Of a stretch of DNA of 64,000 bases, positions 1-8,824 are shown one piece after another; position 1 is the stretch's first letter, and every line of letters begins with the position of its first letter. Made by a program: the position numbers and the translations under genes. The stretch spans positions 1,550,001-1,614,000 of the forward strand of contig NZ_AP022618.1 of NCBI RefSeq assembly GCF_010731615.1, given 5' to 3'. The notes under the pieces were generated by a model. The model did not search any database. It saw only the letters and a program-made list of their open reading frames with translations, and was not told the origin of the DNA. Origin of the DNA: Mycolicibacterium insubricum. Lineage in GTDB: Bacteria; Actinomycetota; Actinomycetes; Mycobacteriales; Mycobacteriaceae.

Positions 1-1
1 G

Positions 2-502
2 CTGCTCGGAGTGCTCCCCGGCGGGTTGCCGAGGGGCAGCGTCGCGGTGACCTCGGGGGCCCGGTCTCTGCCGCTGGGCATAGCCGCCGCGGTGACTGCT
101 GCCGGGGGACACGCGGCCATCGTCGGGCTGCCCGGCGCCGGGCTGCTGGCCGCCGCCGAGATGGGTGCGGACCTGAGCCGGATCGCGATGATCCCGGACC
201 CGGGCCCCGACCCGGTGGAGGTGGCCGCGGTGCTGACCGACGGCATGGACCTGGTGCTGCTGGGCATGACGGGTACGGCGGTGTCACCGGGGAGGGCCCG
301 GGTGATCGGCGGGCGGCTGCGGCACCGGGGTGCGGTCCTGGTGGTCGTCGGTGGCGACTGGCCGGGACCCGCGCTGCGGCTGGACGCCCGGGTGCGCGGT
401 TATGAGACGACCGTCGCCGAGCCCGGCCGGGGTCGGCTGTGCCGCGTGCGGCTGGCGGTCCGGGCCCGGGGGCGCGGGGTGGGCATCCCGAGGCCGGCAT
501 GA
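2..502 (+). CDS. imuA': ImuA' mutasome accessory protein, 5'-truncated by window edge
   Basis: This is the 3' part of ImuA', the RecA-like accessory factor of the mycobacterial mutasome, which works with ImuB and DnaE2 in damage-induced mutagenesis. The frame is open to the left edge, so the true start lies outside. The GTG at 11 is internal, because the preceding codons read L-L-G into the conserved '[19 protein letters not shown]' stretch typical of the family. The gene is identified mainly by that N-terminal motif and by the imuB overlap: its TGA (500-502) overlaps the imuB ATG (499-501), which implies translational coupling. Any LexA box for the operon would be outside the window. Confidence 0.85.
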   Translation: MLGVLPGGLPRGSVAVTSGARSLPLGIAAAVTAAGGHAAIVGLPGAGLLAAAEMGADLSRIAMIPDPGPDPVEVAAVLTDGMDLVLLGMTGTAVSPGRARVIGGRLRHRGAVLVVVGGDWPGPALRLDARVRGYETTVAEPGRGRLCRVRLAVRARGRGVGIPRPA

Positions 503-2136
503 GCACCCGGGTGCTGGCGCTGTGGTGCATGGACTGGCCGGCGGTCGCGGCGGCCGCGGCCGCCGATCTGCCCGGCACTGCACCGGTGGCGATCACCTGC
601 GCAAACCGGGTGATCGCCTGCTCGGCGGCGGCCCGGGCCGCCGGGGTGCGGCGCGGGTTGCGCCGCCGGGAGGCCCAGGCCCGCTGCCCGGCGGTGCACA
701 TCGCGGCGGCCGACACCGCCCGCGACGCCCGGTACTTCGAGGCGGTAGCCGCGACGGTGGCCGATCTGGTGCCCCGCGCCGAGGTGCTGCGCCCGGGGCT
801 GCTGGTGGTCTCCGCGCGCGGCGCGGCCCGCTATTTCGGGTCGGAGGCCGCCGCCGGGGAACGGCTGGTCGATGCGGTGGCCGCGGCCGGCGCCGAATGC
901 CAGATCGGCGTCGCCGACCGGCTGCCCACCGCGGTGTTGGCCGCCCGGGCCGGGGTCGCCGTCGAACCCGGCGGTGACGCGGCGTTCCTGGCCGGGCGCT
1001 CGATCCGGGAACTGGCCGTCGAACCCAGCCTGTGCGACCCCACTCGGTCGGACCTGGTGGATCTGTTGTGGCGCATGGGAATCCGCAGCATCGGCCAGTT
1101 CGCCGCGCTGAGCCGGGCGGAGGTGGCCACCCGGTTCGGGACCGACGCGGTGATCGCCCACCGGATGGCGGCGGCCGAACCCGCCCGGCCGCCGTCGGGC
1201 ACCGATCCGCCCGCCGAGTTGACCGTCGAACTGTCCTGCGACCCGCCGATCGACCGGGTGGACGCCGCGGCGTTCGCCGGCCGCAGCCTGGCCGCCGCGT
1301 TGCACCGCGGACTGCAGGACGCCGGGGTGGGCTGCACCCGGCTGGCCATTCACGCCGCGACCGCCGACGGCGCGGAACTGGTCCGGGTGTGGCGGTGCGC
1401 CGAACCGTTGACCGCCGACGCCACCGCCGACCGGGTGCGCTGGCAGCTCGACGGCTGGCTGACCCGCCGGGTTCGGCGAGCGGCGCTTTTCCGCGAGCAC
1501 GAGGCCCGGCGGCGACTGGACCGCCGGGTTCGGCGAGCGGCGGAGCGCCCGGCGGGCCCGATCACGGTGCTGCGGCTGGAACCGGTGGAGGTGATCTCGG
1601 CGGCGGCGCTGCAGCTGCCGCTGTGGGGCGGCGGCGGTGAGGCCGACCGGGCCCGCGCCCGTCGGGCACTGGTCCGGGTGCAGGGTCTGCTGGGTCCGGA
1701 GGCGGTGCAGATCCCGGTGCCCTCCGGTGGCCGCGGGCCGGCCGAGCGGATCGTGCTGACCCCGCTGGGGGACGAGCCCGTCGTGCGCGACGACCCGGCC
1801 CAGCCGTGGCCGGGGCGGCTGCCCGAACCGGCGCCGGCGGTACTGCTCGACGATCCGGTGGACCTGCTCGCCGCGGACGGGGAACCGGTGCACGTCACCG
1901 GCCGGGGTCTGTTCAGCGCCACCCCGGCCCGGCTGGCCGGGCGCTACGCCGGCGCGCTGGACTGGTGGGCCGGGCCGTGGCTGGTCGACGAACGCTGGTG
2001 GGATCCGCAGGCCGGCTCACCCGGTCGCACCGCCCGGGCCCAGGTGCTGCTGGCCGGGGAACCGCAGGCCCCCGGTGCCGCGCTGCTGCTGTGCTACCGC
2101 CGCCGCCGCTGGTATCTGGAGGGCAGCTATGAGTGA
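499..2136 (+). CDS. imuB: ImuB, catalytically inactive Y-family polymerase homologue (mutasome hub)
   Basis: ImuB recruits DnaE2 and ImuA' to the beta clamp during error-prone lesion bypass. The predicted protein is 545 aa. The N-terminus ([14 protein letters not shown]) has the Y-family fold signature but lacks the acidic catalytic residues expected there, as in known ImuB proteins. A clamp-binding motif QLPLWG begins at residue 372. The ATG at 499 is chosen over an upstream in-frame position because it gives the ATGA overlap with imuA'. An unusual feature is an Arg-rich stretch at residues 323-348 that contains RRVRRAA twice, encoded by an exact 22-bp DNA repeat (1464-1485 and 1521-1542). 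It lies just before the clamp motif. Confidence 0.93.
   Translation: MSTRVLALWCMDWPAVAAAAAADLPGTAPVAITCANRVIACSAAARAAGVRRGLRRREAQARCPAVHIAAADTARDARYFEAVAATVADLVPRAEVLRPGLLVVSARGAARYFGSEAAAGERLVDAVAAAGAECQIGVADRLPTAVLAARAGVAVEPGGDAAFLAGRSIRELAVEPSLCDPTRSDLVDLLWRMGIRSIGQFAALSRAEVATRFGTDAVIAHRMAAAEPARPPSGTDPPAELTVELSCDPPIDRVDAAAFAGRSLAAALHRGLQDAGVGCTRLAIHAATADGAELVRVWRCAEPLTADATADRVRWQLDGWLTRRVRRAALFREHEARRRLDRRVRRAAERPAGPITVLRLEPVEVISAAALQLPLWGGGGEADRARARRALVRVQGLLGPEAVQIPVPSGGRGPAERIVLTPLGDEPVVRDDPAQPWPGRLPEPAPAVLLDDPVDLLAADGEPVHVTGRGLFSATPARLAGRYAGALDWWAGPWLVDERWWDPQAGSPGRTARAQVLLAGEPQAPGAALLLCYRRRRWYLEGSYE
1464..1542 (+). repeat. Exact 22-bp direct repeat inside imuB
   Basis: Copies lie at 1464-1485 and 1521-1542, 57 bases apart and in the same reading frame. 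Each encodes RRVRRAA. Together with the spacer they make a short Arg-rich segment that ImuB proteins, as I remember them, lack at this point. Confidence 0.85.
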
Positions 2137-2152
2137 AGTCGGGCCGCCCGAA

Positions 2153-3184
2153 TCAACTCAGCCCTCGGGCAAAGGCGGCCACCCGCACCAGATAGCGGTC
2201 GAAGAACACCTGCGGAAGGCCCGGGCCGTCGACGGCGATGCGGGCGTTGGCCGGCCGGCCCCAGTGCCCGGTCCAGTCGGCCACGGTCATGCCGCGGGTC
2301 AGGGCGCCGCCGAGCTCGACGCCGATGGTCGCATCCCGGGTGATCACCAGCGACGGGTCGAGTGCGACCGCCGCCGCGAACGGGTCGTGCACATGCGCCA
2401 GGTACCCCTCGCCGACGGACTCGTGGAACTCGAAGTAGAACCGCAGCGCATCGGTGAGCACCCGCACCAGCGGATTGGCCGACGGGTCACCGGGCACACC
2501 GGCGGCGGCGGCCAGCTCGGCCAGATACGGCGGCCGCAGCGCCATGCGTTCGGTGATGTTGAGCCCGCAGACGATCGGCAGTTCGCCGCGGTGGCCGTCG
2601 GCCACCGCCGCGCCCCAGGCGGTGAACACCTCGGCGGCGGCCTCGGGGTCGACGGCGATGTTCCACTCGGCGACCGGCGTGGTGTTGCCGCGGTACTCGA
2701 ACGACCCGCCCATGATCACCAGCCGGCGCAGCAGCCGCGGCAGTTCCGGCTCGGCGCGCAGGGCCAGCGCCAGATTCGTCAGCGGGCCGGTGGCCAGCCC
2801 GATCAGCTCGCCGGGATGATCGCGGGCGGCCCGGATCCAGGCGGTGGCGGCGTCGTAGTCGGTCGGTGAGCTGCTCGCCGGTGCGAGTTCGGCATAGCCG
2901 AGCCCGGCGGGGCCGTGGGTGTCCTCGGCGGTGCGCAGCGGAATGCTCAGCGGCACAGCAGAACCCGTCGACACCGGAATATCCGGTGCCCCGCACAGCG
3001 CCAACAGGGCCAGGTTGTTCTCGCACACCTGCGCCACGCCGACGTTGCCCGCGGTCGATGCGACGCCGACGAGTTCGGCCTCCGGGCTGGCCAGCAGGTA
3101 GACCAGCGCCATCGCGTCGTCGACACCGGTGTCGACGTCGGCGAACACCGGCAGGCGCGGCCGGCTCCCCACTGACCCACTCAT
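2153..3184 (-). CDS. iunH: Inosine-uridine type ribonucleoside hydrolase
   Basis: This enzyme hydrolyses the N-glycosidic bond of nucleosides to base plus ribose, feeding salvage. The 343-aa protein carries the family calcium/ribose-binding motif DVDTGVDD (D16, D18, D22, D23), and near the C-terminus the segment HVHDPFAAAVALDP supplies the late acidic/His residues. The start is the ATG at 3184. Its ATGA overlaps the stop of the upstream thioesterase (3183-3181), so the two genes are probably co-transcribed and coupled. It sits next to imuB in converging orientation, as iunH (Rv3393) does in M. tuberculosis. Confidence 0.9.
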   Translation of the reverse strand: MSGSVGSRPRLPVFADVDTGVDDAMALVYLLASPEAELVGVASTAGNVGVAQVCENNLALLALCGAPDIPVSTGSAVPLSIPLRTAEDTHGPAGLGYAELAPASSSPTDYDAATAWIRAARDHPGELIGLATGPLTNLALALRAEPELPRLLRRLVIMGGSFEYRGNTTPVAEWNIAVDPEAAAEVFTAWGAAVADGHRGELPIVCGLNITERMALRPPYLAELAAAAGVPGDPSANPLVRVLTDALRFYFEFHESVGEGYLAHVHDPFAAAVALDPSLVITRDATIGVELGGALTRGMTVADWTGHWGRPANARIAVDGPGLPQVFFDRYLVRVAAFARGLS

Positions 3185-4068
3185 CGGCGGCCCAGGAACC
3201 CTTCCTGGGTGACCGTGCACACCAGTGCGCCGGAGCGGTTGTAGACCTCGCCGCAGCCCAGGCCGGTGCCGCCGGAGGCCGACGGACTGCGATGGTCGAA
3301 CAGCAGCCAGTCGGAGAAGTCGACCGGCCGGTGAAACCACACCGCGTGATCCAGCGAGGCCATCACCTCCAGGTCGGCCCAGTTGCGGCCCACCGCCAGC
3401 TGCACCGGATCCAGCACCGACCAGTCGGTGAGATAGATCAGCAGGCCGGTGGCCAGCAGCGGATCGGTCAGCAGCTGGACCGGCGGTGCGGTGGCCGCGC
3501 GCAGCCACATCCGGCACTGCGCGGGCGCATCGGCCGGCACCGGCCCCGCCCGCCGGATGGCGCTGCGCAGCGGCGGCGGATCCACGTAGCGCATGTCCCA
3601 GGTGTTCAGCCAGGCCAGCTCGGCGGCCTCGGCGACGCTGAAATCGTCGGGCTCCAACTGCTCGACGACGCGCGGCAGCGATTCCGGCGCCGGCACCCGG
3701 GGGATCCCGGCGGCGAACTCCGGCCCGTCGACCGGGGCGATGAACGACGCGAGTGCCTCCATCAGGAACACCCCGTCCTGGGTCACCGTCACCCGTCGGG
3801 TGGACAGCGTGCGGCCCTCGCGCAGCACGGTCACCTCATAGCGCAGCGGGATCCGCGGATTCCCGGGCCGCAGGAACGCCACGTGCAGACTGTGCAACCG
3901 CCGGTCGCCGACGGTGTCGGCGGCCGCCAGTGCGGACTGGGCGGCCACCTGACCGCCGTACACCCGGGTCCGTGCCGCGCCGTCGTCGGGCTGCGGGCCC
4001 AGGTACACGTTCGGGCCGTCGGGCAGCGGGCGTAGCACCGCCAGAATGTCGTTCAGCGAAACCGCCAT
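3181..4068 (-). CDS. tesB: Acyl-CoA thioesterase II (TesB-like)
   Basis: TesB enzymes hydrolyse acyl-CoA to free fatty acid and CoA through a double hotdog fold. The 295-aa protein has the N-terminal hotdog signature around YGGQVAAQSALAAA and LHVAFLRPG, and a C-terminal hotdog with SLDHAVWFHRP (catalytic Asp) and VTQEG (catalytic Gln), matching the Asp-Thr/Ser-Gln scheme of the family. The chosen start, MAVSLNDILAVL at 4068, gives the usual length; a longer upstream reading would run back through the divergent promoter region. It overlaps iunH by 4 bases. An alternative name is a palmitoyl-CoA-type TesB paralogue. Substrate length cannot be read from the sequence. Confidence 0.9.
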   Translation of the reverse strand: MAVSLNDILAVLRPLPDGPNVYLGPQPDDGAARTRVYGGQVAAQSALAAADTVGDRRLHSLHVAFLRPGNPRIPLRYEVTVLREGRTLSTRRVTVTQDGVFLMEALASFIAPVDGPEFAAGIPRVPAPESLPRVVEQLEPDDFSVAEAAELAWLNTWDMRYVDPPPLRSAIRRAGPVPADAPAQCRMWLRAATAPPVQLLTDPLLATGLLIYLTDWSVLDPVQLAVGRNWADLEVMASLDHAVWFHRPVDFSDWLLFDHRSPSASGGTGLGCGEVYNRSGALVCTVTQEGFLGRR

Positions 4069-4114
4069 ACCCCTAATCCAGCCATGCCGGGTGTTCCGGC
4101 GCACAACCGGGTAC

Positions 4115-4134
4115 CGGGTGTCGTTGGTCCCCAA
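4115..4134 (+). promoter_or_regulatory. Candidate DosR (dormancy regulator) box
   Basis: The 20-mer CGGGTGTCGTTGGTCCCCAA matches the published DosR consensus TTSGGGACTWWAGTCCCSAA at 14 of 20 positions. The right half (GTCCCCAA) is perfect and the left half is weak. Its centre lies about 63 bases upstream of the predicted transcription start of the universal stress gene (a TAGTCT -10 at 4176-4181), a typical distance. The downstream genes belong to families known from the DosR regulon. This is an inference from motif and context only. Confidence 0.5.
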
Positions 4135-4198
4135 TGTCGTTACCACCTTCCCCCGTATCCCCGCGCGGTTGCGGCTAGTCTCGCGGAGGGAAGGGAGC

Positions 4199-5083
4199 AT
4201 GCACATGTCCACAGCCGAATCAACCGGTGCCGTCCTCGTCGGGGTCGACGGCTCCGTCTCGTCGCGGGTGGCCGTCGACTGGGGTGCCCGCTACGCCAAG
4301 CTGCACAACCAGCCGCTGCGCCTGGTCAACATCATCAGTTCGCCGGTGATGATGGCCTGGCCCGAGGCCCCGCTGCCCGACGGCTACCTGCAGTGGCAGG
4401 AGGAGCAGAGCCGGGATCTCCTGGACGCCGCCGTGGCCACCGCCGCGGAGGCCGTCACCGGAGTCGAGGTCACCACCGAAATCCTCAGCGGCCCAACGGT
4501 GGCCACCATGATCGAACTCACCCGCGAGGCCGGGATCGTGGTGGTCGGCTGCCGCGGGCGCGGCGCTCTGGCCCGCGGCCTGCTCGGCTCGGTGAGCTCC
4601 ACGCTGGTGCGCCACGCGCACTGCCCGGTCGCGGTGGTGCACGACGAGGACCCGCTGATGGCCGATCCGGCCAAGGCGCCGGTGCTGGTCGGGATCGACG
4701 GTTCCCGCGCCTCGGAGGCCGCCACCGCGATCGCCTTCGACGAGGCGTCGCGGCGCGGCGTCGATCTGGTGGCCGTGCACGCGATGAGCGACGCCGATGT
4801 GCTGTCGATGCCGGGGCAGCAGTTCTCCGAGTTCGAGCAGCGCGGCCAGGAGGTGCTCGCCGAGCGGCTGGCCGGCTATTCCGAGCGCTACCCCGACGTC
4901 GCGGTCCGGCGGATCGTGGTGTGGGACAAGCCCGCCAACACGCTGATCGAACAGTCCGACAACGCCCAGCTGGTGGTGGTCGGCAGCCACGGCCGCGGCG
5001 GATTCACCGGGATGCTGCTGGGCTCGGTGAGCGCGTCGGTGGTCCAGGCGGTACGGATGCCGGTGATCGTCGCGAGGGCCTGA
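4199..5083 (+). CDS. Tandem universal stress protein (Rv2005c/Rv2623 type)
   Basis: This is a two-domain universal stress protein of 294 aa. Each half carries the ATP-binding G-x2-G-x9-G-S signature: [18 protein letters not shown] in the first and [18 protein letters not shown] in the second. The sequence resembles the DosR-controlled proteins Rv2623 and Rv2005c closely, including [14 protein letters not shown] between the domains. Members of that group bind ATP and slow growth in hypoxia. Two starts are possible, the ATGs at 4199 and 4205. The first is preceded by a good ribosome site (GGAGGGAAGGG). It lies 4 bases from ppsA, so the two form an operon. Confidence 0.9.
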   Translation: MHMSTAESTGAVLVGVDGSVSSRVAVDWGARYAKLHNQPLRLVNIISSPVMMAWPEAPLPDGYLQWQEEQSRDLLDAAVATAAEAVTGVEVTTEILSGPTVATMIELTREAGIVVVGCRGRGALARGLLGSVSSTLVRHAHCPVAVVHDEDPLMADPAKAPVLVGIDGSRASEAATAIAFDEASRRGVDLVAVHAMSDADVLSMPGQQFSEFEQRGQEVLAERLAGYSERYPDVAVRRIVVWDKPANTLIEQSDNAQLVVVGSHGRGGFTGMLLGSVSASVVQAVRMPVIVARA

Positions 5084-5087
5084 CACC

Positions 5088-7346
5088 GTGACCATCATCA
5101 AGGGTTTCGACGAGTTGCGGCTGACCGACGCGGAGGAAGCCGGCGGCAAGGGTGCCAACCTCGGCGAGATGGCGGGCGCCGGGCTTCCGGTGCCGCCCGG
5201 TTTCGTCCTGCTGCGCGACGCCTACCTGGAGTCGATGCGGGCGGCCGGGGTGGACCGGGAGCTGGTGAAACTGCACCGCGAGGCGATTGCCGCCTCCGGC
5301 GACGAGACTCGGCTCGGTGAGTTGTCCAACCGGTGTCGCGACCTGGTGGCCCGGGCCGGTATGACCGAGGCGGTGCGCACCGAACTGCTGGAGCACTACC
5401 GCCGGCTCGGTGCCGACGTCGTGGTGGCCGTGCGGTCCTCGGCGACCGGAGAGGACGGCAAGGACGCCTCGTTCGCCGGGATGAACGAGACGCTGACCAA
5501 CATCGCCGGTGACGAGGACCTGCTCGACGCGGTGCGGCGCTGTTGGATGTCGCTGTTCGGTCCGCGGGTGATCGCCTACCGCGCCAGCCGGGGTTTCACC
5601 GCCGAACCGGCGATGGCGGTGGTGGTGCAGACCATGATCGCCTCGCAGCGTTCCGGTGTCGCCTTCACCGCCGACCCGTCGACCGGGGCCCGCGACCACG
5701 TCGTGGTGGAAGCCGCCCTCGGCCAGGGCGAGGTGGTGGTGTCCGGGCTGGTACAGCCGGACACCTATGTGCTGGACAAGAACGGGTGCAAGATCCTCGA
5801 CGTGCGGGTCGGGCACCAGGATTTCCGGATCGTTCGCGGGCCGGACGGCCACGATCGCACCGAGGACCTCGATCCGGCGCTGGCCGACGCCCGGGTGCTC
5901 GACGACGACGAGCTGTACCGGGTGGCGAAGCTGGTGGTCGCCGTCGAAGCGCACTACGGCTGCCCGCAGGACACCGAGTGGGCCATCGTCGACGGCGTCA
6001 TCTGGCTGGTGCAGGCCCGCCCGATCACCACGCTGGGCAGCGCCGCGCCGGCGGCCGGGACGGTGCTGGCCCGCGGCCTGTCGGCGGCGCCGGGGGTGGC
6101 CGGCGGCCGGGTCCGGGTGCTGCGTTCCCCGGATCAGGGTGTCGCGCTGGTGACCGGCGAGGTGCTGGTGGCGCCGATGACCAACCCGGACTGGCTGCCG
6201 ACGCTGCGCCGCGCCGCGGCGATCATCACCGACACCGGCGGCATGACCTGTCACGCCGCGATCGTCGCCAGGGAACTCGGGGTGCCGTGCATCGTCGGGG
6301 CGCGCACCGCCACCACCGACCTGGCCGACGGCACCGAGGTGACCGTCGACGGCACCCACGGGCAGGTGCGGGCGGGGGCGCCGGCCGCCGCGCCCGCCGC
6401 GGTCACCGTCACCGAACGCAGCGGGCCCGTCGTCGCCGCGGAGGTCACCGCGACGAAGATCTACGTCAACCTGGCCATGCCGGACAGTGCGGAAACCGTT
6501 GCCGCGCAAGATGTCGACGGCGTCGGTCTGCTGCGCGCGGAGTTCATCCTGACTGAGGCGCTGGCCGGCCGGCATCCTCGTGCCATGATGGCCGCCGGCG
6601 AGAGCGACGCGCTGGTCGATGCGCTGGCCGGGGCCGTCGGGCGGATCGCCGCCGCGTTCGGCAATCGGCCGGTGATCTACCGGGCCACCGACTTCCGCAG
6701 CAACGAGTTCGCGAACCTGGTCGGTGGCGCGGAATACGAACCCGTCGAACACAATCCGATGATCGGCTATCGGGGCTGCTACCGCTACGTCAAGGAACCC
6801 GAGCTATTCGCGCTGGAATGTCGGGCGCTGGCCCGGATCCGGGAGACCAGCCCCAATCTGGGCCTGATGATCCCCTTTGTGCGGACGAAATGGGAACTGG
6901 AGGAATGCCTTTCGCTGGTCGATGCCAGCGAGCTGGGACGCCAGCGCGGACTGCACCGCTGGGTGATGGCCGAGGTGCCCTCGGTGGTGCACTGGCTGCC
7001 GCAATACATCGGGCTGGGCATCGACGGGGTGTCGATCGGCAGCAACGACCTGACCCAGCTGATGCTCGGGGTGGACCGCGACTCCGACGTATGCGCCGAA
7101 CTGTTCGACACCGCCGACGAGGCGGTGCTGGACGCGATCGGCCAGATCATCGCGGCCGCCCGCCGCGGCGGGATCACCTCGTCGCTGTGCGGCCAGGCAC
7201 CGTCGAACGACCCGGCCTTCGCCGAGCACCTGGTGCGGATGGGCATCACCTCGGTGTCGGTGAACCCGGACGCCGCCGCGGCCGCGCGCCGGGTGGTGGC
7301 CGCCGCCGAGCGCCGGATCCTGCTGGAGGCCGCCCGCGGGAACTAG
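5088..7346 (+). CDS. ppsA: Phosphoenolpyruvate synthase
   Basis: The enzyme converts pyruvate plus ATP to PEP, AMP and phosphate, an anaplerotic and gluconeogenic entry. The 752-aa protein has, in order, an N-terminal ATP-grasp domain ([32 protein letters not shown]), a swivelling phosphohistidine domain ([18 protein letters not shown], His389) and a PEP-binding TIM barrel ending in the catalytic Cys701 within SSLCGQAPS. The start is GTG at 5088, four bases after the stress-protein stop. The coupling with a universal stress gene suggests stress- or hypoxia-linked expression. Its stop overlaps the stop of the converging acyltransferase gene by three bases. Confidence 0.93.
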   Translation: MTIIKGFDELRLTDAEEAGGKGANLGEMAGAGLPVPPGFVLLRDAYLESMRAAGVDRELVKLHREAIAASGDETRLGELSNRCRDLVARAGMTEAVRTELLEHYRRLGADVVVAVRSSATGEDGKDASFAGMNETLTNIAGDEDLLDAVRRCWMSLFGPRVIAYRASRGFTAEPAMAVVVQTMIASQRSGVAFTADPSTGARDHVVVEAALGQGEVVVSGLVQPDTYVLDKNGCKILDVRVGHQDFRIVRGPDGHDRTEDLDPALADARVLDDDELYRVAKLVVAVEAHYGCPQDTEWAIVDGVIWLVQARPITTLGSAAPAAGTVLARGLSAAPGVAGGRVRVLRSPDQGVALVTGEVLVAPMTNPDWLPTLRRAAAIITDTGGMTCHAAIVARELGVPCIVGARTATTDLADGTEVTVDGTHGQVRAGAPAAAPAAVTVTERSGPVVAAEVTATKIYVNLAMPDSAETVAAQDVDGVGLLRAEFILTEALAGRHPRAMMAAGESDALVDALAGAVGRIAAAFGNRPVIYRATDFRSNEFANLVGGAEYEPVEHNPMIGYRGCYRYVKEPELFALECRALARIRETSPNLGLMIPFVRTKWELEECLSLVDASELGRQRGLHRWVMAEVPSVVHWLPQYIGLGIDGVSIGSNDLTQLMLGVDRDSDVCAELFDTADEAVLDAIGQIIAAARRGGITSSLCGQAPSNDPAFAEHLVRMGITSVSVNPDAAAAARRVVAAAERRILLEAARGN

Positions 7347-8704
7347 ACCTGGCGGGCCAGGTCGGCGACGGCCGACTCGATGCCCTCGGCGAGCAGGTCG
7401 AGGTCGGGGTTGCTGTCATAGTCGGCGAGGATGCCGAAGGTCAGGTCGTCGGCGTAGGACAGCATGGCGACGCCGATGCGCAGTCGTACCGCCAGCGGCG
7501 GGATGGGCAGCATGGCGACCACCGTCCGGCCCAGCATCCGCACCTGCTCGCGCGGGCCGGGCACGTTGGTGGCCAGGCCGGCGATGTTGCGCTGCGGCAG
7601 CCGGCTGACCGCCCGCACCGTCCACGCGGTCAGCGGGAACGGCAGGAACCGGTTGGCGACGTCGACGACGTTGGCCCCGGCCTGGCGCTGGCCGCTGGAC
7701 TTGGCGCGGCGCATCCGGCGCCGCAGCGTCTTGAGCTGTTCCAGGGGGGTCTGCAGGTCGACGGGCAGCAGCGGCAGCATCAGCGACACCCGGTTGTCCG
7801 GGGTGTCCAGAGCGGCGGTGTCGCGCACCGAGACCGGGATGAGGGTGCGCAGCGAGTCGGGCCGGGGTGATTCGCCCCGGTTCAGCATGACCTGGCGGTA
7901 GCCGTGCGTGACGGCGGCCAGCGCGACGTCGTTGAAGGTGGCGTCGAAGGCGTGGGCGATCGCGCGGATGTCGGCGATCGGCACCCGGACGGCCCGGTAG
8001 CGGCGCAGGGAGCCGACGGGTCCGTTGAGGGAGGACTCCGGTGCCGGGCGCACCATGTCGCCGACGATGGTGACCGAACCGCGCACCGTCTGGATCGCCA
8101 GGTCGGCGGCGCCGGCCGACAGCTCCCAGGCGGCCTTGCCCCAGTCCAGCGGGTTGAGACTGATCCGGGACAGCAGGCTGGGGTGCTCGGTCTCGTGCGC
8201 CTCGTGCAGGTGGGTGGCGAACGATCCGGTGGTGCCGTCGTCGTCGTTGAGCGCCGCCATCATCGCCGTCGCCGACACCCCGTCGGCGACGGCGTGATGC
8301 AGCTTGACGATCAGCGCCCACCGGTCGTCGGCCAGCCCCTCGACCAGCCAGCACTCCCAGAGCGGATAGTTGCGGTCCAGCCGTCGTTCGATGATCTCGG
8401 AGACCAGGTCGAACAGCTCGGCGTCGCCGCCGGGGGCGGGCAGCGCCACCCGGCGCAGGTGGTGGCCCAGGTCCAGTTCGTCGACGTCGGCCCAGTGCGG
8501 CGGTTCCAGGTCCAGCGGGTGGGTGCGCACCACCTGCCGCAGCCGCGGCGCCGCGGCCAGCCGCCCGCCGAGGACGGTGGTGAACTCCTCGAAGTCCGGT
8601 GCCGGGCCCTCCAGGATCGTGACGCTACCGATCGCCAGGCTGACCCGCGGATCGGAATCCTCGACCTGCAGGAAACCGGCGTCAAGGACCGATAGTCGTT
8701 CCAT
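7343..8704 (-). CDS. WS/DGAT family acyltransferase (triacylglycerol/wax ester synthase)
   Basis: This family makes triacylglycerol or wax esters from acyl-CoA and an alcohol acceptor, the storage lipid of dormant mycobacteria. The 453-aa protein begins [16 protein letters not shown], typical of the family, and holds the active-site motif HHAVADG (HHxxxDG) at residues 136-142. The C-terminal DUF1298 region shows [15 protein letters not shown]. The start is ATG at 8704; a GTG five codons upstream is possible. It converges on ppsA. An uninterrupted antisense reading continues far upstream opposite dnaE2, but that extension is not coding. Confidence 0.92.
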   Translation of the reverse strand: MERLSVLDAGFLQVEDSDPRVSLAIGSVTILEGPAPDFEEFTTVLGGRLAAAPRLRQVVRTHPLDLEPPHWADVDELDLGHHLRRVALPAPGGDAELFDLVSEIIERRLDRNYPLWECWLVEGLADDRWALIVKLHHAVADGVSATAMMAALNDDDGTTGSFATHLHEAHETEHPSLLSRISLNPLDWGKAAWELSAGAADLAIQTVRGSVTIVGDMVRPAPESSLNGPVGSLRRYRAVRVPIADIRAIAHAFDATFNDVALAAVTHGYRQVMLNRGESPRPDSLRTLIPVSVRDTAALDTPDNRVSLMLPLLPVDLQTPLEQLKTLRRRMRRAKSSGQRQAGANVVDVANRFLPFPLTAWTVRAVSRLPQRNIAGLATNVPGPREQVRMLGRTVVAMLPIPPLAVRLRIGVAMLSYADDLTFGILADYDSNPDLDLLAEGIESAVADLARQV

Positions 8705-8796
8705 GGGCTCCACTATGCCCGCTGGGCTGGGTGTTTCGTCAGTGCCGGAAGATGCCGGGGGCCGGGACCTCGGGCACCGGCCGCCACCGATGATAA

Positions 8797-8818
8797 TCGA
8801 ACAATAGTTCGATATGCT
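8797..8818 (+). promoter_or_regulatory. LexA (SOS) box and -10 element of dnaE2
   Basis: TCGAAC-AATA-GTTCGA at 8797-8812 is a perfect match to the mycobacterial LexA operator TCGAAC-N4-GTTCGA. It abuts a -10 hexamer TATGCT (8813-8818), whose last base is six nucleotides before the dnaE2 ATG. The message is therefore probably leaderless, and LexA would cover the spacer and -35 region. Confidence 0.95.
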
Positions 8819-8824
8819 GGGTGC

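Noticed and set aside
499..2136. ImuB as an active Y-family polymerase
   Set aside because: The N-terminal catalytic acidic residues are missing and the clamp motif and context match ImuB.
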